DNA from: Tribonema minus
Taxonomy: Eukaryota > Sar > Xanthophyceae > Tribonematales > Tribonemataceae
Length of the DNA stretch: 64,000 nt
Direction of reading: 5' to 3'
NCBI GenBank assembly: GCA_017506865.1
Contig: JAFCMP010000538.1
Span: 595,601-659,600 of the forward strand
How positions within the stretch are numbered: the stretch's first letter is position 1; the number at the start of each line of letters is the position of its first letter. The notes below the pieces were generated by a model, which made no database searches, was not told where the DNA came from, and saw nothing but the letters and a program-made list of their open reading frames with translations. A program made the position numbers and the translations under genes. Below are positions 12,901 through 24,246 of the stretch, in pieces.

Positions 12901-15900
12901 CCACTGCACTACAGTACCCCTCTTTCAACTGGACCTTCGCAACACAAGAGTCCACGATGACGTCAAATTGGTAGTCGCTCGCGGGGTTGGGGCCGTAGAT
13001 GATGTCAAAGTAGTGGTCGACAACAGGCGACATTTCTTTTTGCAGTGACTGCACCAGGGTCTCGTCTAGGTCCAGCACCAACAGCTTGCGCCCGGCAAAT
13101 TGCTGAGAGAGTGGAAAGGGCACAGGTGAAGGCAGCTGTAGGGTGGCGCGAAAAAGGTTGCAACTCATGAGGTAAGAAACGCGCAAGCAAGGCTTAGCGC
13201 AGAAACAACATCCCCACAATACCCTTGCAGGCTCTTGAAGGACTTATGTAGGAATTCAAGTTGAGAAGTGTGGGCGCAACAGTGCCTTATCATAGTGATG
13301 CCATGGCTTTGGCTTGCAGCGTGCTCAAGGTGGCGTATGGCTATCGCCAGCTTGGAATAGGATCCAGCCGCTGTATACACAGTTGAAACATAGCATCCGT
13401 CCGCATGTACTGCGCAAAAATCAACAGGGCTGGTGCTGGCACAACTGATGGGGCTGCCAGCGGTATTCGCACCGGCAACTCCAGCTCAGCCTGACTGCCA
13501 TCTGGATGTGCTGTGGACGCCGCCTGGGCTATACACAAATGTGGGACACTTTGAACTGCTTGTCGCCCCTGCGGCAGCTCCGCCCTTGCCAACCACTGTG
13601 ACAGCGTCGGCGACCACTCAAGCTGACAGCACCCACATCACGGCTCCGAGTCGGACACAGCCCCGTACTGCGCTGCAGTTGCCACAGCAGCCTGAGCCAC
13701 TGAGGTGTCCACTATGCACACTGGCATTTTGGCAGCTTGGTCAGAAAGAGGACAGCAAACGGCGAGGCAAACTGTCAGCTGCGGGCCGCATGGCACCGGT
13801 AGTGGCCCACTTCAACGGTGGTAGCTGCACGAGGTCGATGCTGAACCCTGAGGCGAGCACATCACACTGTCAGCAAAATCCGGCGGCAGCATACGCCAAG
13901 GGCATCCGGCAGCAGGTTGATCACAACCCATCCGGTGACCGTGCCCCTTCAGGCAGCAGTACCTGCAACACTGGGGCACACCATGCCAAGCGTGTGCAGG
14001 AGATGAGCACCATGTATGGTTGCACGGCAGAAGACTTCCTACGGGCGGTAAGGAAGCTGAGTGCATGCACAGGTGCCTGCGGCCTGGTCCATATGTCAGC
14101 CAGCGCGGGGCAGAGGCAATGCGCGCTGACCTCGCCATGCCACACGTGTCGACGGAATGGAAGCGCCCCCACGCGCGCACGCCCGGCAGTACCCCCGGGC
14201 CAGTCCGAGGGCGGGGGTGCGGGTAGCGACGGCGCGGCCGCGGCGGCGGGGGCTGCCGCAGCGACACCTCCAAAGCCACCGGCGGTGCCGGCTAGTGGCG
14301 CTGCCAACTCAAAGTCCAGCAAGAAACGCCCGGCGGCCACGGCAATCGGCGCGCAACGCCGGCGCCGAACCGCAGCTGCTGCAGCACCGCCTGGCAGCGC
14401 CGGCAGCCGCACTCAGTCTAACAGCCTGAGGCTGCAGGACAGCAGCCCCCCCCACGGGACGGCCGTGGGATGGGCGGACATGGACTTGGACCCGCCGGAC
14501 GATGCCGCGTCACCGCCCCCCCCGACCACCACCACCAGTGGCAGGCCCTCAAAGCCCCAGGCACGAGCATCCCTGGCTTGGGACCTCTCGACGCCCTCGG
14601 TCGTCCACGCACTTGACCAGGCCAATGAGGCGGATCTACTGCTGCTACGGTTCACCACGAGTGCCAACCCCTTCCGCACTCAGCTGCAGTGCACCCAGTG
14701 GGCACGGCTAGTGGAGCACGCCACACGACTACTGGCGGACGCCACAGACAGTGCACGTGAGGCGGCACGGGTGCGCCTCCACCATGGTGCCGGGGCGTTT
14801 GCTCAGCAGGTTTCTCAGACTCTAGTGCAGCGCGGCTACAGGCTGCTGAACCTGCTAGCAACAATGGCCTTTGGTAGGCAACCGGAGGGAACCGGTATGC
14901 CGCCTGCGGCCCGGCTGGCAGCGTTGCTGTCTGGCGACTTTGCGGAGCTACTGAGAAAGACGCTGTCAGCAGCAGCGGCGCTGCGGGCCCCCAAACCAAA
15001 CAACGCAGCTACGGCGTCGGCACAAACGAACTTCGATGCCGACTGGACGGAGGCTGACTCCAGGCAGCAAACAGCATGCGCTGCCCTCTCAGGCAAGCGA
15101 CGGGGGGTAGGCCTGGCTGCCGCACGACTAGAGGCGCGTGAAGTATGCGCCCCAGCAGACGAGGTCACGGCACAGGTGCTGGCAGCAAAGCACCCTGAAA
15201 CTGGCACCCGGCCCGGGGTAGTCGATACGCCAATGGAGCAAGTGCGCGGCCTGGTATGCGACGCCCGGCGGCACTGCTTGCACGGCGCAGGGGTGGCAAC
15301 GACCGCCGGGCCCGCTGGCAGCGGCAGTCCCGTCTTCGAATCGGGTCAGGCGCATGATCGCAGCGATAGGCCTGAGGATGCTGCCAGCGCAGCCGGACGG
15401 CGCCTCGAGGTGGAGGCGACAGACATACTGTCGACCTTGTCCGCAGCAGGGGCGGGGAAGGCAGGAGGGCTGGACGGCCTACGCTATGAACACCTCTTGA
15501 TGGCCGCTGGGCCTGGTGCACCAGTGAAAGCAGCCACCCGCCCCGTGGGCAGTGCCTCGCCAGGACTAGCTGGTGATTCAGAATCAGATGTGATGGAACC
15601 GGCATTCGCTCATCACCTGGCCAAGGTGTTCACGACGCTGCTTGTTGAGCCCGAACTGCTGCCGGAGCAATCGCAACGGCTTCTCCGCGCCGCGGCCCTC
15701 TCAGGCATAGGACAGAAGCGGCGTCCGATCGCCTGCTCCAGTGTCTGGCGCAGACTCCTCGGGTCCACAGCGGCACGGAGTGTCAAGGGCAAAATATCGG
15801 GGCTGCTGGCCTCCATGTCGCAGTTTGGCGTAGGATACCGGTCTGGCGTCGAGCATGTGGCAGCGCGCGCGCGCGTGTGGCACGAGCTGTATGGCACTGT

Positions 15901-18900
15901 GCGCCCAGGTGGTCAATGCAACGCATTTCGACCTGTACGACAATCGTACAGGTCGAAATGCGTTGCATTGACCACCTGGGCGCACAGCCGTACAGGTCGA
16001 AATGCGTTGCATTGACCACCTGGGCGCACAGCACCACAATCCAGCTGGACTGTGAGAACGCATTTAACAGTGTGGATCGCGCCGCGATTGTGCGGGGACT
16101 TATGCTCTTCTGTCCGGAGCTGCTCCCGCACTTTGAGTCCGTATACTGTGGTGACACTGCCCCAGAGATGCGAGTGGAGGTGAACGGCGAAGCTCGCATT
16201 CTCTGCTCCCACCTAGGGTGCCAGCAAGGGGACCCTCTAGGGCCGCTGTACTTTGCAGTGGCAGCGGCCTTCCTACTCTTCTACCCTGATGGAGTGAATG
16301 CGACGCCCGGCAGTATGCCGGCCTACGGCCACAGCACAGCGGAACCGCCAGCCCCGCACTGCGCTTTCCTGGATGACCTCAACGTGCTGCAAGCTGCCTA
16401 CTTCGACGATGCAGCGGCCGCTGGGGTGGCAGAGGTGATCCGTCGGCTTGCGGCAGGGGGGCTACGCGTTCGACCAGACAAGTCGCTGGCCATCGCCATG
16501 CGCGGCACAGTGTTTGATGAAGCGGCCAGAGCACGCCTGCGCGCCCTTGACATACCGTTTGTGGACGCCACCATGCCAGAATCCAGTCAGGGCTTTACGT
16601 CGGTCGGGGTACCGGTAGGGCACCCAGCCTATGTGCATGCTGCCATGAGCAAGCATCTTGTTGACGCAGGGACATGGCGATTGTCGTGGCAGCTAGCTGG
16701 AATGGCGCGGCATCACCTACAGGCAGCACAGTTCATTCTGCGCAGGTCACTGACGAAGCGCATGGGCTTCTTAGCTCGGGTCGTTGACACGGCTTTGGGC
16801 GAGACATGGCTGCACGCATTTGACGGGTTCTGTGCATGGACGCTTGAACGCATGCTGCACCTGCACGGCTGCGCTACCGCGGCAGTCATGAAGTCACACC
16901 TGCTGGCCGCCTGCACTGCTGGTGACAATGAGGAAGCCAGCAGTGGCAGCGTGCTGTTATTGCCGCGCTTGGGCCCGCCAGAACTCACGGACATCGCAGT
17001 GCCACTGCGGGCGTCACGGTTGCCGGAGCGACGAGGCGGTCTGGGCATGCCGCTTTTGGGGCTACTGGCACCAGCCGCATACACGGCCCAGGCATGCACA
17101 ACACTGCGGCCTGCAATAATTCATGCCACTGTGGCAGCAGGGGCCCTGAGACTCGGCACTGACGAACACGGCGCAGTCACCTGGTTCGCGCAGCACTCAT
17201 GCGCAATACGCGAGGACCAGGGACTGCCGCCAATCATCGAGGCCGTGCGACGCTCTACGCGAGCGCTGACAGCTGATGGCGGCGAAAAATCACGCACAGC
17301 TGTGGCCGAGCACCTCCCAGCATCGTTGCTACGGTGGGCAGCAGATACGACGGCCGCAGCGTCGACGCTCCCCACTGCGGTACAAGCGATCTACGCCGCA
17401 ACTGCCGTCACGGAGACGGGGACCACTGAGCCAGCCCCACACACCCACGGCATTGTGCCTGGCGCCGAGGCGGCCGCTGCGGCGGCGACCGTACCTGGCC
17501 CTCAAGCCGCTGCCGCGGCTGCCTCTTCCACGCCCGCTAAAACACAAACTAGCGCGGAAGAAAGCAGCTGCAGCGGCGGGCAGGAGGACGACGACGACGA
17601 CTGGGAGGCCTATGCTGACGAGATCTGCAGGAAGGTAGTGCCCCACCGCCGGCGCGGTCACTTCACGCACGGACTACAAGCCGGCCTTTCAAATGTTCTT
17701 CGACGTCAATACGAGGACTGCCTGGTGGAGGACCTAGAGGCTGCCTCGGCTGGTGCCGTGGGCAAGCCGACGCAGGCTACACTTATTGGTGACTCGCGTG
17801 ACACCAGCCGCCGCCGCCAACAGGCTAGCGCGCGGGTCCTGGCGCAGCTGCGCAGCCAGCGTGTGTCCGGGGCAATGGCGTGGATGAGCGTGCCACCCGC
17901 TGCCAATGACCGCCCGGGTGCGGCGCCCATGTCCAGTATGGCAGCAGCCACGATGATTTTGGTTGCGATCTTTATAGACGGGTGGGGCATACAGGGCGAG
18001 GTGTGCCCATGGCGGTGCAGTGACGTGAGCTTCACCTCCACGCATGCGATCAGCTGCCCCAGCCAGCACATACGGGGGCACAACGCGACACACACTGCCC
18101 AAAAGCGGTGCCTGCAGCGCATCTTGAGACAGCACCATGTCTCTATTGTCCGCAATGAGGACGCTAGCGTCTTCAAGGTACCGGGGTATCGGGCGGACAC
18201 AGTCATTGACCCAGGGTGTCTGCACTTTAGCAGTGCATACCGTAACAAGGGAATAGTGCTAGACACAAGTGTGCGCGCGCCCACAGCGAGCTCGTACCTG
18301 ACAGGCAAAACAAATGCCTCGAACACGGACGGCTATGCTGCTGGGGTGGGGGAGGACGCGAAGGTCAAGCACCACACCGGCACCTTGACGTCATCTTGGG
18401 CTTTTGTGCCATTCGTGCAGGAGTCGTACGAACGGCTGGGCAAGCAGACAAGCCTTTTGTTAAGGAGTTGGCAATGCACTCAGCACTGTGCTCAGGGGGG
18501 GGGAAGGCAGATGTATTACGCAAGGCCGGGTTAGCTAAGCGTCAGATCCACATTGAGCTGAGCATATCGCTGGCGCGGGAGTTGGCGGAGCGCATCATGG
18601 CATACACACGTGGAGCGCGAATGCTGGGCTGTGTTTCGGCGCCGGTATCCAAACTCCTAGGGCACAGCGCAGACTAGGCTGCTGCGTTGACGCAAGCTTT
18701 TCGATTGCATAGGCAACCCGGCCTCCCTTGGGCCTTTATAAATACAAGTCCATACGTACTGCAGCCCTGTTGTTTTACTTTTTTCAGGGGGGGCACGATG
18801 CGAGGTTTAATGAATACTCTGACATTGTGTGTGACGATGACATGCTGATGGGTGAGATTGATGGACCGTTGCAGGGGGAGAAGCCACGTAAGGTTTGATA

Positions 18901-20068
18901 TGCTCATCAGGGTTGAAATTACAGAAAACCATTGTCCAGGTCAGTTTGAGCACTCCCAATGACTCAGCTATTGTGCACATGTCATCACTGAGATGATTGC
19001 ACATCAGCGCGACACCGTGATGGGATGTGACTTGAAGCAGTGCTCAGGTTGCATGCATACGCAGGTGATAAGCACTGCTCAAACCCTTTGCACCTTCGTG
19101 CAACACTTACTTGCGCAGTCTGCTTTTCTTAGGGGTGTGTAAGGCAGGGTAGGACTAATCATTCAAAAGCAAAGACTTCGAATTCAATGAGGTACATATA
19201 GATATATACTCATGGCGCCGGGCAGCAGCGCAGTGCCATGTGCACGAAACAATCAGACTACTGTGATAGATTCACAAACACACGCAGCGTACCATTTCAA
19301 TTCTCAAGTTCTGCTGTAACAGTTGAGCTTAAAGCGGACTGCATTCAATCTGAACACTGCAGAAGTACCTATAAATATCAGAGTGTGACAACTATACTAT
19401 ATAGTTAGTTGTGCGGCATCATTGCTCGACCATTCGTTACTTACTGGTTAGGTATCGTTATCTTATCTGCTATATTCTACCAGCAATGCATACCATCCTA
19501 GGATGAAGCAGCATACAAGAGGAGTCAGTTTTCCCTATCGGACTTGCAAACACTGCGGCCGCGTCCTACAAATTGCTGCAGCTCTCAGAGTCAACAGCGG
19601 TTGCAACAGCGCTGAGATTTGCCAAAATCATACTTTTTGCACCTTGAACACAACTTCCACCAGGACTTGAACTTTGGTGTCCTCTTAAGAAGCCAAGGGC
19701 TGGTCTTTGGCGGCCGACTGTATGCAAGCAAGCACTTGAGTAGCTATGTATGCACTGACGTGTGCCCACCTGCAAGCAAACACTCGGCTTTGTGCCCTTA
19801 TAAAAGCTTTCATACTTTCGTACGCCATGCACCCGTCTAACAAACATGCCAAGTGGCAGCTGAGCAGCCATCTAATATTGCTGCCAGCGCTGACTAAGCA
19901 AAGTATTACCTCAGCTTGCGGCGGCAACAGGGACGCTAGCGCCGTGGCTGGCGACTTGAACCTCCTTGCTGGGTTGACATTGCCGGTCTGTTGAGCTGCC
20001 AGACCTCCGGCGTTTTGGGATCTGGCATCTTTGTAGAGGGCAATCAGCAGCATAACACAGAGGATCAT
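9690..20068 (-). CDS. NIF/FCP1-type CTD-like phosphatase (six exons, retrotransposon in intron 1)
   Basis: It is a HAD-family Ser/Thr phosphatase of the FCP1/SCP/Dullard group. Exons in transcript order are 20068–19910, 13102–12935, 12105–12043, 11078–10938, 10349–10233 and 9767–9690 (stop TAG 9690–9692). All junctions are phase 0 with GT–AG sites. Exon 1 starts at an ATG beside a hydrophobic stretch ([12 protein letters not shown]) and ends LLPPQAE. Exon 2 has the catalytic motif DLDETLV, preceded by GRKLLVL. Exon 3 has KRPGVDEFL. Exon 4 has [19 protein letters not shown] and REHC. Exon 5 has IIIVENN, and exon 6 the DFLEKI end. All match the family in order and spacing (LPP to RK to DLDET). 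A membrane anchor would suggest a Dullard/Nem1-like role, but this is inference. The in-frame ATG at 20224 is an alternative start. Intron 1 (~6.8 kb) contains the antisense retrotransposon and intron 2 a 3' fragment of it. Confidence 0.85.
9957..9982. repeat. (AT)n microsatellite
   Basis: An uninterrupted AT dinucleotide run of about 13 units lies in the last intron of the phosphatase gene. Confidence 0.95.
12728..12843 (+). mobile_element. 3'-end fragment of the non-LTR retrotransposon
   Basis: About 116 bases match the 3' terminus of the element at 18649–18757: CGGTATCCAA, then AGACTAGGCTGCTGCGTTGA, and the TATAAATACAAGTCCA end. It contains the element's stop codon and 3' UTR only, as expected of a severely 5'-truncated insertion. 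It lies in intron 2 of the phosphatase gene, antisense to it. Confidence 0.85.
13394..18757 (+). mobile_element. Non-LTR (LINE-type) retrotransposon with RT and PD-(D/E)XK-like C-terminus, disrupted
   Basis: A long open frame (from about 13394, after a TAG, to 16015) and a second one (15877–18534) together encode one polyprotein. Its N-terminal part has CPLC and CHTC zinc-finger-like clusters and proline/alanine-rich spacers. Reverse-transcriptase motifs follow: [10 protein letters not shown] (about 16044, motif A), [11 protein letters not shown] (16222, motif B) and FLDDL (16366–16380, catalytic). The C-terminal part has a Cys/His cluster (CPWRC…[13 protein letters not shown]) and then RADTV…IVLDTSV…FVPFVQESY. 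That pattern resembles the restriction-like nuclease tail of some algal and oomycete LINEs (family assignment inferred). Two lesions are visible: an inverted 43-bp array at 15897–16031, and a 1-bp loss near 18455 that shifts the frame into 18460–18677. The 3' end is shared by three copies here and has no poly(A). The 5' boundary is uncertain. Confidence 0.85.
15897..16031. repeat. 43-bp unit, one forward and two inverted copies
   Basis: The unit starting CTGTGCGCCCAGGTGGTCAA is present forward at 15897–15940 and as reverse complement at 15944–15987 and 15989–16031, with only 3 and 1 bases between copies. It can form a near-perfect hairpin. It sits immediately before RT motif A and puts the two halves of the polyprotein in different frames. 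Confidence 0.95.
18758..19909. other. Rest of phosphatase intron 1
   Basis: Between the 3' end of the retrotransposon and exon 1 of the phosphatase gene, I see no gene, RNA or repeat that can be supported. Confidence 0.5.
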
Positions 20069-20286
20069 GGTGAGCACCGCTCTCGATCGAAACAGCAACG
20101 CAAAACAAAGTTTGAACAAACCTGTCACAAAGTTGTTGATGCCGGGGCTGAGTACTGGGCCGCAGTGTAGGAAGGCTGAGCTGAGCGTACCATTGATGAT
20201 CGCCAATGTCGCATGCACCTTCATGTGGCGTTAAGCCCGTCCTGTACATCAAACTAAACTAAGTCCCGGGAAATTGCACGGTTCTA

Positions 20287-20571
20287 TTATTCTTGTTTTT
20301 TAAACTTCGCGTCGTATAGCGCAGAGCCAGTGTCGGCAGCTAGCTCCTTGAAATCAAGGTATGCACCCAGGCCTGCCCCTATCGTCATGCTCGCCCGCGC
20401 CTGTGCCTCCTCGCGGCTGCGACGCTTTTGAACAACAATAATCATGCTGTCATATATGATGTGTTGCTGTTGCTGACGCTGCCTTGTCGGCCCAGGCTCC
20501 ACGACCGGGGGACACCTACTTGTGGCCCTGGGGCGATCATGGCGATATCTCACGCAGGGCTGGTCTGGCAA
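20287..20571 (-). CDS. Possible terminal exon of an unrecognised − strand gene
   Basis: A − strand frame ends with a TAA at 20287–20289. Its last ~45 residues look protein-like and charged (RRSREEAQARASM, AYLDFKELAADTGSALYDAK). An AG just before RRSREE (near 20429) could be the acceptor; the upstream part (QRQQQQHIIYDS) may be exon or intron. No family is recognised. It lies about 60–220 bases upstream of the candidate start codons of the phosphatase gene on the same strand. It could therefore be the 3' end of a neighbouring gene or an upstream exon in another phase. Confidence 0.35.
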   Translation of the reverse strand: MPDQPCVRYRHDRPRATSRCPPVVEPGPTRQRQQQQHIIYDSMIIVVQKRRSREEAQARASMTIGAGLGAYLDFKELAADTGSALYDAKFKKQE

Positions 20572-21409
20572 GTAAGTAAGTATGTAGAATTGCTAGCAAT
20601 TTTTATTTCACTGTTGCTGACCCTGATGAATACCATAGTGCGGTGTGCCGTTGTCAGCCACACATCGTTTTAAGTACATTGGTGTAAAAAGTGTCTGCTG
20701 ATGGCCGTCAGGGGACCAAGACCCGAGCCTTCTCTGACGTGATATCTGTATCATCAATGAGTCCCCACAGCGCTGCAGAGCTGCATTCAATTTGTGTGAG
20801 CACAGCTGTGATTATTGCTGCTGCTGTGATTACAGAAGTAGTGTGTCTTTTTTATGTGTTTCACTGTCGCGTGTGTTCAACCCGAAACAGTGCAATTTAT
20901 ATCAAATATACTGTTTCAAAGTACATGTTATAGTTGCGCTCAACAAAGTATACACTCTGAGGCTGGGTCCCACTTAAGCAGTTGCAGGTACTTGGGCATA
21001 GTGCATGCATATCGTGTGCTGCAGCGTGAGGGAGGCGTACATGTGAGGCAATTTCTAACTGGCTAGTGGTGACTGGTTGACAATGTCTGATAAGGTAGCG
21101 CGCATACCCTTTGGTACAGTCGGAGATACCCCTGTGTCAAGATTTTGATACTATGTGCACTGATCAATGACATAGCAACTGGTCAGCAAGGGCACACCCA
21201 TGAATAGAGTGGTCAACATATGAATGGTATAGTAGTTCATTAATACAAAAAACCTCATGTGCACTGAGAGGTCCACGCCAATATGCAGAAATGTTTTGTC
21301 ACAAGGGTCTCACATTCTGAGAATATCTACACCACTGCCTCTTCTCCGTTAAGTCAGACAGTGGCAGTTGAGTGGAAAGTGCTGAGACCTTACCCCTCGA
21401 ATTGAAATT
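20572..21409. other. Intergenic, nothing recognised
   Basis: This is AT-rich sequence upstream of the second RHS-type gene. No exon, repeat array or RNA gene could be supported. A missing first exon of the RHS-type gene might lie here. Confidence 0.4.
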
Positions 21410-23145
21410 ATGATGCACCCACATACATCCAGGACTGCTCACATAACTATATCACTGTGCATGTACATACATTCAGGACTGCAGCAGTTTGCGGCCAGAC
21501 TGCCCGCCGCGCAAGTGAACGCCAATGGGATCTTGAGGCTGGAGCCGGCGGAGTGCTTTCTCGGTCACCTGTGTGACGACGGCCGCATTTACGTCCGCGA
21601 AGTGTACAAGCAGCTTTACCAGAAGGTCAAAACCGTCTCAGCACCCCGCGACAGTATTTCGAGAGGTCCTGGAACCTGTTCACAGTCACGTGAGGTGCTC
21701 GTCACCGGCTCCGAGGGCATCGGCAAGAGCACGTGCCTGTGGTACTTCCTGTGGCGCCTGCGCGCAGAGGGCAGGCCTGTCATGCTCCAGCTGGGCACTG
21801 ACTTCTACTGCTTCGGCGCCGGTGGTGCCATCGAGCCGTGCAGCGATGACGCCGGTGTGATGTACAAGTACACCAATGATCCGGTGAGTCACATACTTCT
21901 AGGACTGTAGTTCTACAAGAACTTCTTGAGCACTACACCGTGCGTCCTGCTCATAGCAGCAGCTGAGCTGCCATGTCACAGTGCATGATTTTCACACAGG
22001 AATGTGTGTGGTGCGCACTGACGCAACTTAGCACAGAGAGCATTGGGTCTGCAGTTACTGGTGACAGTAGTGCAGTGCAACCACCAACATTACTGCGGAT
22101 GTGCTTACGTAAAACTGACATTGTGTTGGCAGGTGGTGTCAGCAGCAGACTGACTGCCGTTCGTGTCCGCTGCGACACGCCAACTGCCACTGCCTACCGC
22201 TTTCAAAGGTGCAATATGTGTTCTGTGAGGAATATGAGGTGCATCCCGGATCCCCTAAAAAGGTTCAGTAATGGAATGCTGCTGCCCTGTCTAGTACACT
22301 GCCAGACAGCTGCACAATATAAGCTGAATGTGACTTCGAACTATACTATACAAAGTAACCAAGTTCATATGCACCCCAGGCAGGCCCTGGACTGTCACAG
22401 TGGCCGCATGCCTGCTCATCTCAATGTATTAATAACAGCAGCGGTGCCAGCGTCCCTCACTCCACATATTGCCACAAATGTGAACGTATCTAAGATATAC
22501 ATGCTCTTTGTGCATTCGCAGAACTGCTGGTACCTTTTAGATCCGGTAGCGGAGGCGCGCAAGCGCCGCGGCTGCGGCGTCACCATTGCGTTCATGGCGC
22601 TAGACGAGAAGCGCTTTCACTACTTCATCAAGGACAGCTGGGGACGCACAGCGAAGCTGTACATGACAGTCTGGAGCAAGGCTGAGGTTGAGCACTGCCA
22701 CCGTCACCTGCCGCGGTTCAAGCATCTCCCGCAGGAGCTCGTGCAGCGGCGCTTCGCGGAATGGGGCGGGCTAGTGCTGTACGTACTGGTGCATGCGGAG
22801 AGCGACTACCTCCAGCAGCGGCTTCAGTCAGCCTGCGGGAACGCTGCGTACTATGGGTTACGCACAGCTGCTGTGGCTGCGACACCGAAGCCGCGGGTGA
22901 GGGACTACCTGTCCGACCTGGTGTTTCACATGGAGGTTCAGGATGACCTCGAGACGTATCACTTGAAGTGGGCATCGGATCACGTCAAGCGGCTGGTGCT
23001 GTCGCGGACCAAGCAGACGCCGCAGCAGCTCGTCGCTGACATGAGTGACGCTGCGCGTAGCTGGACGCCATGGCTTCACAATCTGGCTTCAGAGCTGGCG
23101 GCGGAGCATGCGGCAGGGCAACTCATCACGGGGTCACGTGGTTGA
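21410..23145 (+). CDS. RHS/Crinkler-type P-loop NTPase, paralog 2
   Basis: It has the same two-exon structure as the gene at 4960. Exon A homology begins at 21477 after acceptor acattcag and ends at 21883 before gtgagt. Exon B is 22522–23145 (acceptor gcattcgcag, TGA at 23143–23145). The intron phase and position are identical to paralog 1, and both give about 343 residues from the shared acceptor. Walker A is GSEGIGKS (21707–21730). IYVREVYKQLY, LYMTVWSKAEVEHC and FAEWGGLVLYVL are also conserved. The two proteins are clearly homologous but differ throughout, most before the P-loop (an extra serine-rich segment here) and after it. The open frame extends back to an ATG at 21410, but this part is not shared with paralog 1, so the true start may be in an unseen upstream exon. 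No frameshift or stop is seen, so it may be functional. Confidence 0.75.
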
Positions 23146-23525
23146 TGTGCCCGCTACGATCTAAACGACTTCTTATTCAGAGACCTCATGTGTACTGCAT
23201 TGATGCGTCTCATCTGCTTGGCTGTTCCCCAGGCGTTGACAGGAGCAGAGCTGAGCTAAACGATGAATGAGTGAAAAAGTTCACGTTTCAAACTGTGTAA
23301 CGCCAAATTCTCAAGTGTTGTGTTGTTCACGCAAGTGAGGATGGCATTGGAGCAAGCCACCTCTACATACCTCCTGAGCAGCGAGCACCAGTGACACTAG
23401 ATAGGGCGTTTTGCGACTCGAGTTATGTGTGGTCACTCCGGGTGAGAGCTGGGAGAGTATGCCATAGCCTTCGCAAATGGCGCAACACACAGGTACCTGT
23501 ACTGCAGCACAGCAGCAACTGACAC
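23146..23525. other. Short intergenic region
   Basis: This is 380 bases between the RHS-type stop and the first ATG of the Q-rich/NMNAT gene. It presumably holds the promoter of the latter. No recognisable motif is visible. Confidence 0.4.
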
Positions 23526-24214
23526 ATGTTTCCAAGTATAGGCCAGCCTAGCCAGCAAAATCAGCGCCGACAGGAGCCAAAGTGTGACGAGGTGCAGAGG
23601 CTAAGGGATAGGGTGCGCCAACTTGAGAAACAGCTTAGCCTGGAACATGGCGGCTGTGGAGCTGCAGCCGCCCTCTCAGCAGAAGGATGTGCTGCCAGCA
23701 AGCGCAATATCGCCACTGCCAGCGACAGCAGCGACAGCGCAGGCAGTGGCGACGATGCCCTACATACGGCTGTCGGCAAGCAGGGCGGTGTCACGGGTAG
23801 CGGCGACGATCTCGGATACGAGAAAGGAACCAGAAAGCGGCGTTTGGACGACCCCAGAAGAGCAGTGACCGATGCCAACTCGCGTTTCAAGCCACAACTG
23901 CCTTCGTATACCCATGCTCACGGGTCACTACAACGGCAGCTGCCTGCAATGGCCAATCCAGCGATGCGCCTGAGGGTTCAGGAACAGCAACAAAATAACA
24001 GAAACGATGCAGTTCAGAGCATTGAGAGAGAGCAGGGACAAGAGCAGCAGTACCAATGGCAGCAACACCAGGAGCAGCAGCAGAATCATCAGCACCAAGC
24101 GAATGCTCACCGTATGCTGCAGTACCAGCAGCCACCGGCGCTGTCTCAACAGCAGCGGCGGCCACGGCACCACCACACTGGGCGGCGGCAGCAGCAGCAG
24201 CAGCAGCAGCAGCG

Positions 24215-24246
<32 letters not shown>

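Noticed and set aside
15897..16031. Repeat-spacer array resembling a CRISPR
   Set aside because: There are only three copies, two inverted, with 1–3-bp spacers, inside a eukaryotic retrotransposon ORF.
13812..18326. Several long − strand frames across the retrotransposon
   Set aside because: They are shadows of the GC-rich polyprotein on the + strand, which has all the RT motifs.
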